From contig CM055099.1 of assembly GCA_029204225.1 (NCBI GenBank), positions 47,000,042 through 47,064,041 of the forward strand: DNA of 64,000 bases. The letters run 5' to 3'. Shown here piece by piece: positions 1-11,020 of this stretch. Positions within the stretch are counted from its first letter, which is position 1; every line of letters starts with the position of its first letter. This DNA comes from Diphasiastrum complanatum (taxonomy: Eukaryota > Streptophyta > Lycopodiopsida > Lycopodiales > Lycopodiaceae). The translations under genes were made by a program, and so were the position numbers. The notes under the pieces are model-generated. The model did not search any database. It was not told where the DNA came from and saw only the letters and a program-made list of their open reading frames with translations.

Positions 1-2100
1 AGGAAAAAACTTTGGTAACAAACAACTGGAATCAAAGCACAGCTGGTGGGCAAAATGCACCACTAAAGATAAAACAAATTTGGCACAAACCATCTAGCCA
101 TTACTCGGACAAAGAATCTTGAGAACTACATGCGGCAATGAAATATATCAATGTTATGTCTAGGATAATACCCAGCACATGCAATCTGCAACCCTATGAA
201 GTCCAACTACAAAGTCTTAGACCATCAACTTCATCACCCATAACACAGAGCAATGCCTTGGCATCCTTGCTCATGTTGTCACTGCCCTAGAGTAGGTGCA
301 TGTCACATGCGCAAAGTTCAAACAGTCTAATAGAGCAGAATAGTAGGAAATCGTGCAAGCAGACAGGTAAGAGTAGTACTCGTAGCACAAACCGGACCCA
401 ATTCAGCTCATTAAGGCCCAAAACAGGTCATTTTCAAGTATTTTCGTCCCTTTAAGCCACTTGACCTTTTAACAAGTTTGAAACGTCCAGATTTTGATTG
501 CATTCAATTCAGCATTCCACACAATTGAGTGCTACAATGATTACTACATCCCCAAGGTGTTGACTCAATACTTTACAAAAAAATTAACTGTCCCCCATAC
601 CTCATCGTATTGTTTAATATCTTGTTGCACCATGAATCAATTTATTTTGTTACTATCATGTTGCAAAGATGAATAGACCATATTTCCATAGTGTACGAAA
701 TGACATTTGTACGTATTCTGTACATAAATAAATTCATTTTTTCAGAATCATTAGAAATAATTTTTTACTCCCCCCAAAGAAGCCAACTTATCTGCAAATG
801 AGGCCAGCAAACCTACAAAATCAGGCCTCAAAAAGTCTTTGAATTAGATTACATTTCACACCGTTTGGTAAGGAACAGAGGCTTCAAGAAATAGACTATA
901 TTGTTATTTAGAGTGATGGTCTAGAGCACAACTTTGATGGCATGATCATTCTACATGAGTGCATGATTTACTAGAGAAAATTTGAATTGAAACGCAAGGA
1001 CTTTGCATTCTCACTGGCCGGCATTGTATCGTGATAGGGTGTACAGAGTAAATAGCAAAGTAGTTTTGTAGTAGCATGGCACAGAGTAAACGAGGGACTG
1101 TCTGCTCAATGGCATTTGTAAATATTGGCCAATTCATCTCTCTTGAGACGATGGAGAATGTTTGGTACTTACTTTGTTACTCAAGTACCTTAGCAGTAAG
1201 GGATCATAATCAAGTCCCAAGAGGTGAATGGCTAGCTGGATCCCGGCTGCAAGATCAATCAGACTATATAAGCTTCCAAGTATGCATGGACTAAATCGTT
1301 AGTTATGCAATGCAAAGCGAAGTATAGCTGTTTCTGTCATGTATCACCTTGTGGGACTTCTGTCTGCATGAGTAACTAGAAGCTTGTCTTTTCCTAATTT
1401 CAGTTGCAAGCGAGGCACCCAGATTCTGTTTGGTTCTAGGTAATTGTGTTTCTAACATTTTGAACCCTCCATATTTTGTTTAATGCAACATGGTCCTAAC
1501 TTTCAAAGTGACAGTATGATTATTGCATTGTCAATGGCATGAGCTCTCAGCATCTCTTTCTTCTGTGTTCTCTTGCTTCAGGAAATTGCATAAAGATTGT
1601 TCTACATATATGTTTGTCACATTGCTTTTTGGTCTACATGCCGGAAGGGTAAGGAGTTATACTCCTAGGTGCTTCATGCACTAAGTAGAACAATGAAGTT
1701 TTAAAAGCTGAATTGTGAAGCTTGAACCCTTACATGTTCTACAGGGATAGAGAAGGATCTTAGACAGTGATCAGAAGTAGAGTAGCCTAGAAAAAACGAC
1801 TAGTTTTTATCCAACTATGCTTGTCTGTATCTCTCTACCCATCCATGTGATGATGCTCACCAGGTCATGAGGTGATGCATGCATGCAAGATGCATCTATG
1901 GATGGTTGGAGAGTCGTTTCAAACAAGCATTGTGGTGGTTGTGGCTAAATTTTAAGTTGGATTGTTCTACATTGAGGAAATTTTCAATCACAATAAAACT
2001 TGCTGATATTTCAGTTTTGGGTTGTCAAAATGAATTTTGCTGCATTTGAGTTTTGTGCTTATCACAATATTGATATCAAAAAGTAGGATTCAAAAGTTAC
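1..2100. other. No exon recognised; probably intron of the minus-strand CPI1 gene
   Basis: AT-rich sequence with only short random open frames on both strands. The CPI1 exon at 2101-2211 ends in a donor facing this segment, and the next expected exon (starting around Val-Pro-His in the family) was searched for and not found. The segment is therefore most simply the start of a long intron running off the left edge. No transposon coding remains or RNA gene were recognised. Confidence 0.45.
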
Positions 2101-2211
2101 ATTATTCAGCCGCCAAGAAGGAAATGTGTATGTTGCACCAAGAACTGTGTAAAAATAGTGTGTCCAAAAATAGTTTCCAACAAAGCCAAAAATTCCAATC
2201 CAAACATTGGC
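2101..2211 (-). CDS. CPI1: CPI1 exon D (GNYFWTHYF motif)
   Basis: 111 bases, 37 codons, phase 0. It contains VGNYFWTHYFYTVLGATYTF and ends SWRLNN before a GTAACT donor; the acceptor is TTGCAG at 2212-2217. This is the most strongly conserved block of the enzyme. Confidence 0.88.
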
Positions 2212-3456
2212 CTGCAAGACACCAACAAGAACAAACTATGACCATCTTGTTTAGCTAAAAACTGGAATGCCTTAATGCCTCAGTATTGAGAAAGATTCAC
2301 ATCAGACATTATATGATATATCAGCAGAGAAACAGATGCACTGCTACCATTGACTGCTCATTTGAAACAATGCTAGACCAAAGGCAACCGGACAATAGCA
2401 GTCTACCGAAAGAAGTAATTAACAATAGAAACCTTTTTACATACAAGTTAATTTCTAAGACTTCACCTTTGCCCAGTACCGACTGTACCATGGTTTACTC
2501 TTGTCTTCCTGCACAAATGTTAATCATATTAGTACGCTTATGATCCTGAAATATCCTGACATGCCTTCTACAAACTACCAAGAGCAGAAAATGTAATCAA
2601 TCTGATATAAAATCACTGTTGCTATCCTGGAGAGGTATTCTAGTAAAATGACTGAGTATATTAGCCCACTACAACTAGACTAGCTCTTTGGAAAAAACAA
2701 GTACATGAACAAAAAGACTGGAGTCTATGTGAAACATTGAAGAGAAAAACTTATCAAGCCAAACCTTTGAGACAATAATCAGAGGTAGAAGGAAACAAGG
2801 TAATGCCACAATCAAACCCAAAACAAAATACTCCAGCTTTCCGAATCTCTGCAATGTCAAAATCAAGCCATAAAGCAAAATTTGTTTTGCTAAGAAATTC
2901 CACCTATAACGTACACAACATAAAGCGAATCTGTTACTATGAATTCGTACAGGATCAAATAGAACTTTCTGTCATTACCCTACAGTTCACCCCAAGCCAT
3001 GAAAAGAAGAGATTGGAAATACATCTGTGTAGTTACACAACCAGAACAGACTCAAAATCAGAATAACCAAATGAAGGTGGCTTCTGTGATGCAGTTGAAT
3101 TACATCTTAAGTTCAACTACATTGTGAGCAGGCCATTTCAATACTACTATACAATCTTCCACCTCACTATCCTTTTAAAGAAGACCGACTAAAACGAATC
3201 CATTGAAACTTTTGAATACATCACTACTTGCCTATAAGTTTGATTCAGATGATCAAAATTTAGATCAAATATGCTAATCGAAATCTTCACAAAATGTAAA
3301 AGCAAGGTGTTAGTTTCAGAACCTCGTAGAGGCCTAGTGGCACAATAATTCCAAGACAGAGTATGATCCATACTGGGCTGTATGCCAGGAAAAACAACTC
3401 CCCCCATCTCTTGCTTGGAGAGGGTGCCAACCAAAAGCTCTCTATATTCTTCAGAC
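2101..3456 (-). CDS. CPI1: Cycloeucalenol cycloisomerase (CPI1), 5' half, four exons, partial
   Basis: CPI1 opens the 9,19-cyclopropane ring of cycloeucalenol to give obtusifoliol in plant sterol synthesis; it is a small multi-pass ER membrane protein. Four minus-strand exons join without a frame change: 3456-3323, 2848-2765, 2508-2467 and 2211-2101, each with AG acceptor and GT donor. The first carries the family signature PSKRWGELFF followed by a hydrophobic segment ending in GLYE. The second is a membrane segment beginning RFGKLEY. The third is short and Trp-rich (KPWYSRYWAK). The fourth contains GNYFWTHYF and FPSWRLNN. These match the order of the known enzyme as I recall it. The remaining half lies beyond the left edge. 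The start codon is unresolved: an acceptor at 3456 implies an upstream first exon, while an ATG at 3502 also reads in frame. A Ty3/gypsy relic begins at 3740 on the other strand, so the first exon may be displaced or lost. Confidence 0.88.
2467..2508 (-). CDS. CPI1: CPI1 micro-exon C
   Basis: A 42-base exon (14 codons) reading EDKSKPWYSRYWAK between a GTGCAG acceptor and a GTGAAG donor. It occupies the place of the polar loop with the WKDRYW-type motif in the family. It is far too short for ORF scanning and is accepted because it joins its neighbours in phase and in family order. Confidence 0.8.
2765..2848 (-). CDS. CPI1: CPI1 exon B (second membrane segment)
   Basis: 84 bases, 28 codons, phase 0 at both ends. 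It begins RFGKLEYFVLGL and ends LIIVSK, flanked by CAG acceptor and GTTTGG donor. It aligns with the hydrophobic segment that follows the LYE motif in the enzyme family. Confidence 0.85.
3323..3456 (-). CDS. CPI1: CPI1 exon A (SKRWGE signature and first membrane segment)
   Basis: Translates to WLAPSPSKRWGELFFLAYSP and on through a hydrophobic stretch to GLYE, then a GT donor (gttctg on the minus strand). The upstream edge is a polypyrimidine-poor but valid CAG acceptor at 3457-3459. If the ATG at 3502 is used instead, the exon is 15 codons longer. No stop interrupts it. Confidence 0.85.
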
Positions 3457-3739
3457 CTGATGACACGAGATATTGCTTGATTAAGATAATAAAATTTGTC
3501 ATTTAAAAAGTGAACTTGAAGTACTTCTACAGTTAAGAAACTAAACAAATAGCTCAATGTAAATCTTGAGTACTTTCTGTAAAATCATTAAGCAATATGT
3601 TCATTTGTGTGACTAAATGAAGGGCATCAACCAAGCCCTCACAATGACATAATTACCAATAGCTCTGTTGCAAAAATTCCTAACATCATGTAGATGACTT
3701 GCACAGCTTTATCAAACTAAATACGATGAGAATATTGAT

Positions 3740-4617
3740 ATGCCTAATACTCCTCTGGTATCAACCTTTAAAGTTTATGAATGTTTGAAAGATTTTGAGT
3801 ATCGTGTATATCTATGCCTAATGAAATGTATTATCCTTATAGATGATCATATTATTCAAAGTCTAAACATTGGTTTATCACAAATGCCTTTGGATTTACA
3901 TCTTAAAAAGGCCATAATTGAGGACTCACCTCAAGATAGAGTGTATAGAAGGCTTAGGCAAGAATCTAGCAATGTATTTCATGAGCAACTACTTGAAGGT
4001 CTACCCCCCTATAGTAGTGTAGACCATCAGATAGAGCTATTTTCCAATAAAGCTCTTGTATCGTTTTTTCATTACAAGTTTAGCTAGACCAATGAGAATG
4101 AGGTCATCAGGCAACTTCAAGAGTATCTCAGTATGACCCTTGGGGAGCACCAATATCTTAGGATGGGTTACATTCGTCCTAGTAAGTACACCCTTGGGGA
4201 GCACTATTTCTCCAAGATTGACCTTAGAACGAGATTCCATTCGATAAGGATTAAGAAAGAAGATGTTTCTAAGACTGGTTTCCAAACAAATGTGGCCATT
4301 ATGAAATTTTGGTGTTACCCTTTGGGCTCACTAATCCACCTGCCACATTTCAGCAAATGATAAACGATATTCTGTCCATATTTCAAAAAGTTCATGGTAG
4401 TATATGTAGAAGACATATAAGTGTATAGTGGGACCCAGAAGAGCATAAAGAGCATCTTCGTATTGTGTTGGAGCTTCTAAGGCAAGAAAAGGTGTATGCG
4501 GAAAAGTCAAAATGTGAGCTCCTTCAAACCAAGGCACATCATATCAAATCGAGGCACCAAAATTAATAATGATAAAGTTCATAAGGTACATGACTAGACA
4601 TAGTTTTAACAATCCAT
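3740..4617 (+). pseudogene. Ty3/gypsy chromovirus relic, pol upstream part (split by copia insertion)
   Basis: Frame-broken remains of the region leading into reverse transcriptase. A 115-codon frame from 3740 has YRVYLC, then a run ending LPPYSSVDHQIEL, which matches the same place in the chromovirus at 28-34 kb ([13 protein letters not shown]). Later frames give GHIRPSK-like, [23 protein letters not shown] and [17 protein letters not shown]. Stops and frameshifts rule out function. The relic is cut at 4617 by the copia element and resumes at 7329. Confidence 0.75.
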
Positions 4618-5083
4618 TGCCAGAATTTGTGATACAAATTCTAGATGGAGTTACTAGTCATACTAGCACTCACACAAAACCAAGCATAGAGAGAATTCAG
4701 ATAATAGGAAAATTGAGCAATTGCTCTAGCTCATTGAATTGAATAGAATAGTTGTGGTGGGGCGCCAGTCTTCTTATATAGTTTCTCTAATGATTGATAA
4801 AAGCTAATGAGCCTAAAGTAAATAGCAGAATAGCAAAAGCTATTTACTAATAATACTAGCTATATATGGTAAGAGCCAAAAATGAAGTTCTAAGTACTAA
4901 ATAGATCCTAATCTATTTGTAGTGCGCTCACCTACATGCATAGGCTTTAAAAAAAATGAATTTACTATAAATAGAATGACCCTGAAATATGGCTTACTAT
5001 AAATAGTAATGGCCCCTAAAAATAGCACGCAGGCATGGCCAAACTATCATTAAGGAGTGTCAAATAAACATTAATTTCTAACA
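4618..5083 (-). repeat. 3' LTR of the copia element
   Basis: 466 bp. It is nearly identical to the sequence at 6866-7328 and begins TGCCAGAATTTG where its partner has TGTCAGAATTTG. The few differences (small indels and point changes) indicate moderate age. Confidence 0.92.
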
Positions 5084-5099
5084 CTCCCCCTTAATGTTT

Positions 5100-6235
5100 A
5101 CTTTGTTATCTAGTACTCCTAGAAGTTCTCTAAACTTTTGAAATTTTTCTTTGCCAAGACCTTTGGTAAAGATATCTGCAACTTGCTCTTCCATAGGGCA
5201 ATAGATAAGCTCCACTTCATTACTTTGAATTTTCTCTCTGATGAAGTGTTGTTGTACTTCAATATGCTTTGTCCTACTGTGAGATCTTTCATATCAAATT
5301 CCGATGAGAGATCTTTCTTGATTCCCTGAATCATACTATGATCTGATCCTGTAATAATAAGATCATCCACATACATTACTACAATAACAATATGATTATT
5401 CCTGACCAAAACATAAAGTGTATGCTCCGAACTACTTCTCTGAAAGCCAAGCTCCTCAAAGTATGTGTCAATCCTCATGTACCACGCCCTGGGTGCCTGC
5501 TTAAGTCCATAAAATGCCTTGTCCAATCTGCAAACCTTGTCTTCATGTCCTGCTACTATGTATCCCTCTGGCTGCTCCATGTGGACTTCACCCTCTAGAA
5601 ATCCATTCAGGAATGCACTCTTTACATCCATTTGTTGAATATCCCATCCAAACTGAGCTGCCAATGATAAAACAGTCCTCATAGTAGTAGACTTAGCAAC
5701 CAGTGCAAAAGTTTCCTCATAGTCAATTCCTTCCTGTTGAGTATAACCTTTTGCCACCAATCTTGCCTTATGTTTATCTATAGAACCATCTGATTTGTAC
5801 TTAGTCCTATAGACCCACTTGCATCCAATGGCCTTTTTACCTGTAGGTAGCTGAACAAGTCTCCAAGTCTTGTCCCTTGAATGAGTCGTACTCCTCATCC
5901 ATAGCTTTCCTCCAAATATCCTCTTTTTCAGCCTCTCTGAAAGTAGATGGATCCTTGGTCTCTAATATTGTGGCCATATATGCAAAATGTACATCCCCAT
6001 GTTCATGATGATCCTCCTGTCGAACCTCCTGTCGATCTTGATCTTCATGTTGTTTTTCAAGTCTAGCTGATCTCCTAGTTCCATGCGTACTGGACTCTCC
6101 CTGTTCCATAATAACACTATCCTTGATAGTTTCATAGTACCATCTAGGCAATCTTCTAGCTTCTGATGTAGGATGCTTCCTGCCGTCCGGCAACACAGCG
6201 TCGTTCAATTCTGCCATTATACTGATCATTAACAA
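5100..6235 (-). pseudogene. Copia pol remnant: integrase-RT linker, partial RT fused to end of RNase H
   Basis: From right to left on the minus strand: a linker with LPRWYYETIKDS (6235-5900), a frameshift near 5880, then reverse transcriptase from TWRLVQLPTGKKAIGCKW through [18 protein letters not shown] and the catalytic YVDDL. Just after FDMKDL the frame jumps into the last part of RNase H ([11 protein letters not shown], then [10 protein letters not shown]) in another frame. The RT C-terminus and most of RNase H have therefore been deleted and the join is out of frame. The same family motifs occur in the copia element at 35-40 kb. Confidence 0.85.
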
Positions 6236-6857
6236 ATCTTAGCAACCTGAATTTAGTTTAACAATCAGATCTGTCTAGAAACAGCCTTCCCTCGATATCA
6301 CCTGCCCTGATTCAGACTTGTCTTGGATATCACCTATCCCAGGTATTGCCTGTCTGAACCTGCACCTGCTCAGTTACCACCTGCACCAGGTACTGCCTTC
6401 CTTAGTTGCTGCTGTCCGGGCCTGCACCAGGTCCACCTACCTTAGATGTTGCCTGTCGGGCCTACACCAGGTCCTGCTGCCCTCAGAAGTGCCTTCCCCA
6501 GCTACTGCCACCCTCGGAAGTGCCCGCACCAGGTACTGTTGCCCTCAGACGTGCCTGTTTAGATGTGCATGCACCTGAAAAGAACCTGTTCAGATTTGCA
6601 TGTCTCAGAAGTCACCTGTTCAGATACTACCTTCCTCATATGTACCTGCTCCAGATGTGACCTGCACCAGAAAAATAGCAAACAACCAGAAAAATTCTGA
6701 TTCAGATCTGTCGACAACTAGTAACTTTCCGTCAATCTTCTCCTAGAAGATTCCCGTTGTTTTCCTAACAACGTTGACTCCACATGCAGCTTCAGCTCCT
6801 CCAATCTGATTGCACACCTGCAAATACAAACTCTCTCTCTCACCAAAGAGCCTACTT
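6236..6857 (-). repeat. Copia untranslated leader built of degenerate short repeats
   Basis: Between the primer-binding site and the coding remnant. The stretch is made of many variants of CCTGCACCAGGT-CTGCC, roughly 20-25 bases apart on the plus strand, clearest at 6350-6660. Read on the element's strand it is GGCAG-ACCTGGTGCAGG, the same kind of repeat found in the leader of the copia element at 35.3-35.8 kb. Frames that cross it are repeat artefacts. Confidence 0.6.
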
Positions 6858-6865
6858 TGATACCA

Positions 6866-7328
6866 TGTCAGAATTTGTGATACAAATTCTAGATGGAGTT
6901 ACTAGTCCTACTAGCACTCACACAAAACCAAGCATAGAGAGAATTCATATCATAGGAGAATTGAGCAATTGCTCTAGCTCATTGAATTGAATGGAATAGT
7001 TGTGGTGGGGCACCAGCCTTCTTATATAGTTTCTCTAATGATTGATGAAAGCTAATGAGCCTAAAGTAAATAGCAAAATAGCAAAAGCTATTTACTAATA
7101 ATACTACCTAAATGTGGTAAGAGCCAAAAATGAAGTTCTAAGTACTAAATAGATCCTAATCGAATTGTAGTGCGCCCACCTACGTGCATAGGCTTTAAAA
7201 AATAAATTTACTATAAATAGAATGACCCTAAAATATGACTTACTATAAATAGTAATGCCCCTAAAAATATCACGCAGGCATGGCCAAACTATCATTAAGG
7301 GGTGTCAAATAAACATTAATTTCTAACA
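6866..7328 (-). repeat. 5' LTR of the copia element
   Basis: 463 bp. It lies between the primer-binding site at 6858-6865 and the target duplication at 7329. It shares an internal GCCATGCCTGCGTG-type block with the copia LTR at 42693-43044, which indicates related families. Confidence 0.92.
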
Positions 7329-8973
7329 TCCATGACGTGAAATCATTTCTTGGCTTCACAAAAAAAATCCATAGGTTCATTATGGACTATGCTGAAATAG
7401 CATTGCCCCTAACGAACGTTCTTAGGGGGGCTGAAAAGAAAGTGTAGTCGTAGAAAAAGTCCACTGATCGTTTGGACTACTATAATGAATGGGCAAATTG
7501 TATTGTTGATATATCGAGAGGTACATCAAACTATGTTGTCATATCGAGAGGCACATCAAACCGTGTTGTCAATGGCTCAAGTTGGATTAAAGGAAATAAT
7601 TCATTATGCTTTGCTTACCCGTTGCTTCATAATCTTTGTTGGACCAATGGATTCTTCACTCACATCTAGCTAGAAATCTCAATGAGAATCCTAGATCCAG
7701 TAATGACATTGAGGCGCAGAATCCCAGGAGATCTTAAAATGATAAGAGATTGTTCGATTATTCCATAAGGAAGAGTTTATTTTTCCATAAGAGAAAGATA
7801 TGTGTGCCTGATAGGAAGGACATTAGGCCCAAAATGCTGCACCAATCTCTTGACAACCCATGGTGTAGGCCATCCTGGCATACAAAAGAAACTTGACCTT
7901 GATAAGCATTATTTTTAATGGCCAAAATTGAAAGGCCATGTCGAGGCATGCGTTCAAAGGTGTTAGCAATACCAATATAACAAAGCAAGAAGACTCAAAG
8001 TTTTAAGTGTTTTACATCTTTTGGAAATTCCTAGCAAGAGATGGGAAAGTATTGATTTTGCGACTCGACTCCCAAAAACTGGGAAGGGTCATGATGTTAT
8101 TTGGGAAGAAGTTGATAGGTCAACCAAAATGGGACAATTTATACCAACCAAACCACTTTCAAGCTTCTATACTTGCCCAACTTTTTGTTGCTCAAGTTGT
8201 TTGGCTTGTCGAATGACATTCTTAATGATTGAGACTCCAAGTTCAATCGCAAACTCTAGCAATTAGTTTTTGAAAAACTTGAAACCACCCTCAATCTAAG
8301 TTCTACAGATCACACGAAATCTGACGGTAGTCAAAACATTTTGCAATAGGATCTAAACCTTTTATGGTGATGTATGGCTTTCAACATCATTCATTAGTAT
8401 CTCTCGGACTCAAAGGTCTCAAGGTGCAACCGACAATTAATTTCTTGCAAGACATGTGGGAAAGCATTAAGACTGCACATAATAGAGCTCAATTTATGCC
8501 AACTGAGCCGATCATGTCAACAATTTGAGGGCAGAGTCTGTCTTAGAATCCCAAAACATTCTAGGGTACTACAAACTGGAAAATGCCATAAGTTCTCTCC
8601 TCATTGTAGCAATCCTTACAAGATTTTAAAGAGAATCAATCAAGTCGCTTATCGCCTGGGTCTTCCAACAGCAGTTGAGGTTCATCTTGTATTCCACATA
8701 AGTCATTAAAAGCAATGACTTAGTAGAAGGGATGACCTAATTCCAAAAGGTGAACTACTTGAATTGGAGGATCTGACTACATTTGTACCGGCGGTACCAA
8801 AGAAAATTATTGACATGCATCAACACTAATTGAAAAATCGTATGGTCTTCAAATATTTGGTACGTTAAAAAGAAAAATCAAATGACGAGGACACTTGGGA
8901 GTGAGAAGACTACCTGACATTGAGCTTCCCTGCTTTGCCCCATTTTGAAGGAGGTTCTTAAAAAGGGAGGGAA
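7329..8973 (+). pseudogene. Ty3/gypsy relic continued: RT/RNase H connection, integrase, C-terminus
   Basis: Resumes the relic at exactly the target duplication of the copia insert with VKSFLGFTKKIHRFI. Then come integrase remains: a KRWESIDFATRLPKTGKGHDV block at about 8030-8100, [27 protein letters not shown] at about 8260-8310, then FMVMYGFQHHS and a DMWESIKTAHNRAQF block (8350-8510), NPYKILKRINQVAYRLGLP (8610-8680), and a chromodomain-like EDTWE at about 8890. All are frame-broken. A purine tract at 8958-8973 leads into the LTR. Confidence 0.75.
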
Positions 8974-9340
8974 TGTTACATATTGGCAAGGGCCACGTAA
9001 CGCTAACCTAAGGTGATGATTCACTATATAAGAAGGAGCGTTAGTCTATAGCTACAGATCAAATTTGGTGCCATGTGTCAACATCCTATTAGCCCTATTT
9101 GACTCTTGTTCGTTGACCCCCATTAGTGTGCACAATTGACGCATGTCAATGGTCCATCATGGCCATGTTTGCAAAGATGACCCCACCTATAGGCATATAG
9201 AGGTGGATCTCCATGAGATGGCCAATTCATTCCACCAGAGGGTGGATATACCTAGCGCTGTCATAAATCATGCCATTTGCCTAAACCACGTCTTGAAAAT
9301 GCCACCATTCAAATCCATTCCTTTTTAGCAATATAAATCA
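8974..9340 (+). repeat. Start of 3' LTR of the gypsy relic (right end not defined)
   Basis: Begins TGTTACATATTGG directly after the purine tract AAAAAGGGAGGGAA, the same arrangement as in the chromovirus at 34694. No matching 5' LTR is visible in the window and the right boundary could not be placed. Confidence 0.5.
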
Positions 9341-9770
9341 TTTGCATAGCACCACATCCACCATGTTAATATCGAGCGGGATGCCCCAAAGAACTATACT
9401 TCAATGTATATAATGGAGATAAAGAGCCAGTGCACAATAATATATTCAACAACGCAAAGGATGCTGGAGGGAGAGAGAGAGAGAGAGAGCAGCGTGCATA
9501 CATCTCCAAGACAGGATGGGTGAATTTCATAATGAAATGGGATATGTAAACATTGCAAATTTGATTTCAAAAAAAGTTGAAATCTTTAAGAGCCAACACT
9601 AAATTCAATGGGAGACTCAAGAATCTGACCTCTGCTGGAATCCGGCTTGTGGCCATTTTGAGGCTTTGTCTTTCCCATCACTACTGCTTAGCAGATAAGG
9701 TAAAATGTCAACCCACCCTTCTCTTAGCCTTCGCCAGCAACAACGTTTGGCACAAAATCCATTTCGATTA

Positions 9771-9807
<37 letters not shown>

Positions 9808-10143
9808 ACACCAAAATCTTACTTCCGTAGCAACAGATGCATGACAATAGTTGCTGCCAACATCAGCCCGATCCAACATCAGCTCCTTGCCTTGCCACTT
9901 CTCCACAGCCAAGCCAGGCACCCATGAATCAACGCAATGCAGGCCCTCAGAAGTAATCCCAATGCTTGATACTACTATGCAATCATTATGAGAACTGAAG
10001 AGGAAACACTTTGTCAGCTACCACAGGAAAGGATTTCTATCTCTCTCTCTCATAAATGAATCACACATTTCAGAGATTCACGATTCTACATTTCAGAAAA
10101 TGACAAAGAATAGGATGAATATATCCCCCCCCCCCCCCCCGCG

Positions 10144-10185
<42 letters not shown>

Positions 10186-10340
10186 TGATCGCATGAACGT
10201 CTCTCTTTCCTCCGAGATCGCGCTCTCTCAGCATCTCAGCAGCGCATGCATTGACCTCCCCATATGCATTGACTTCAAATGTGAAAACCCACTGAAAACC
10301 TCAGATGTGAACCATCCTGGGATTTGAATCGGCTCACAAT
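9341..10340. repeat. Non-coding stretch with GA/CT microsatellites and a C16-(GC)4-(TC)17 compound tract
   Basis: Simple repeats: GA at 9470-9489, CT at 9772-9806, a short TC run near 10034-10051, and a compound tract of 16 C (10125-10140), GCGCGCGC (10141-10148) and TC to 10182. No coding sequence was recognised. Frames that cross the tracts encode only Ser-Leu or Arg-Glu alternation. Confidence 0.85.
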
Positions 10341-10364
10341 CGGCTCCACATAATTGTAGCACCC

Positions 10365-10640
10365 TGGAGCGTCAGCGTACTGTGCACCAGCGAGGGGCTG
10401 GGCAAAAAGGCGCAGGCGGGCGCCGTGGCGCCAGGGGGCATGCAGCGCCCAGGTGGCGCCGGGCAGGGGCACCGGCGTCACGTGGGCAGGCCCAGGCCCA
10501 GGTGGCGCCAGGTAGAATGGTGAGTGGCACCGGGCAGGGAGGCCGAGCAGGCCCAGGTGGCACCGGGCAGGCAGGTGGGTGGCGCCAGGCAGGCCCAGGT
10601 GGCACCGAGAACCGGGCAGGTGGCACTTGGCAGCTTCACA
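10365..10640. repeat. GC-rich degenerate minisatellite
   Basis: About 275 bp of GC-rich DNA in an AT-rich region, made of diverged repeats of the type GGCAGGCCCAGGTGGCACCG about 20-45 bases long, each containing a GGTGGCRCC core. Long frames on both strands here are low-complexity Gly/Ala/Pro/Arg and are not credible proteins. GTGGCACC recurs at about 10809. Confidence 0.75.
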
Positions 10641-11020
10641 CCCACTTGCACACATGTAAGCAGGTGGGTTCAGTTATATATAGGTACTATTGGTTTATCT
10701 TAGAGATTTGCAGATACAAGTGGATCTACAATAGTTCTCCAGTTGCAAGATATCTTGATAAGTATGATATGAGAAAACATGTTTATGGGATAAACCTTGG
10801 TGCCCGACACGTGGCACCAAGGCAAGTAGTTTAAAAAAAAAAAAAACCTCCCTGCCTGGCCCACCCTGACGAGTGCGCAGGGTTCTAAAAATAAGAGGAG
10901 CCATCTGAATCGGCCTCGGATCTAAACGCAATGAGCACAAATGCGCTAAACCAAACGGATGTAAACCTACAAGCGTTCAAACATGCCATTCAAATGTCGT
11001 AAAATCAGTTTTTAAATTTT
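10641..11020. other. No feature recognised
   Basis: A poly-A tract (10834-10846) and a low-complexity flank of the minisatellite; no coding or structural signal was identified. Confidence 0.4.

Larger units (their letters stand above)
4618..7328 (-). mobile_element. Complete Ty1/copia LTR retrotransposon with large internal deletion
   Basis: A 2711-bp unit bounded by two LTRs of 466 and 463 bp, starting TG and ending CA, and flanked by a perfect 5-bp target duplication TCCAT (4613-4617 and 7329-7333). It reads on the minus strand. Next to the right LTR is a primer-binding site complementary to initiator tRNA-Met (TGGTATCA, minus strand, 6865-6858). A purine tract AAGGGGGAG borders the left LTR (5084-5092). 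Only part of pol remains; gag, protease and the integrase core are missing. It sits inside an older gypsy relic, so it is the younger insertion. Confidence 0.92.

Noticed and set aside
6318-6660. Plus-strand frames in the copia leader
   Set aside because: Produced by the degenerate repeats; antisense to the element.
10275-10834. Long frames on both strands across the GC-rich patch
   Set aside because: Low-complexity Gly/Ala/Pro/Arg translations of a minisatellite; no start context, no domain.
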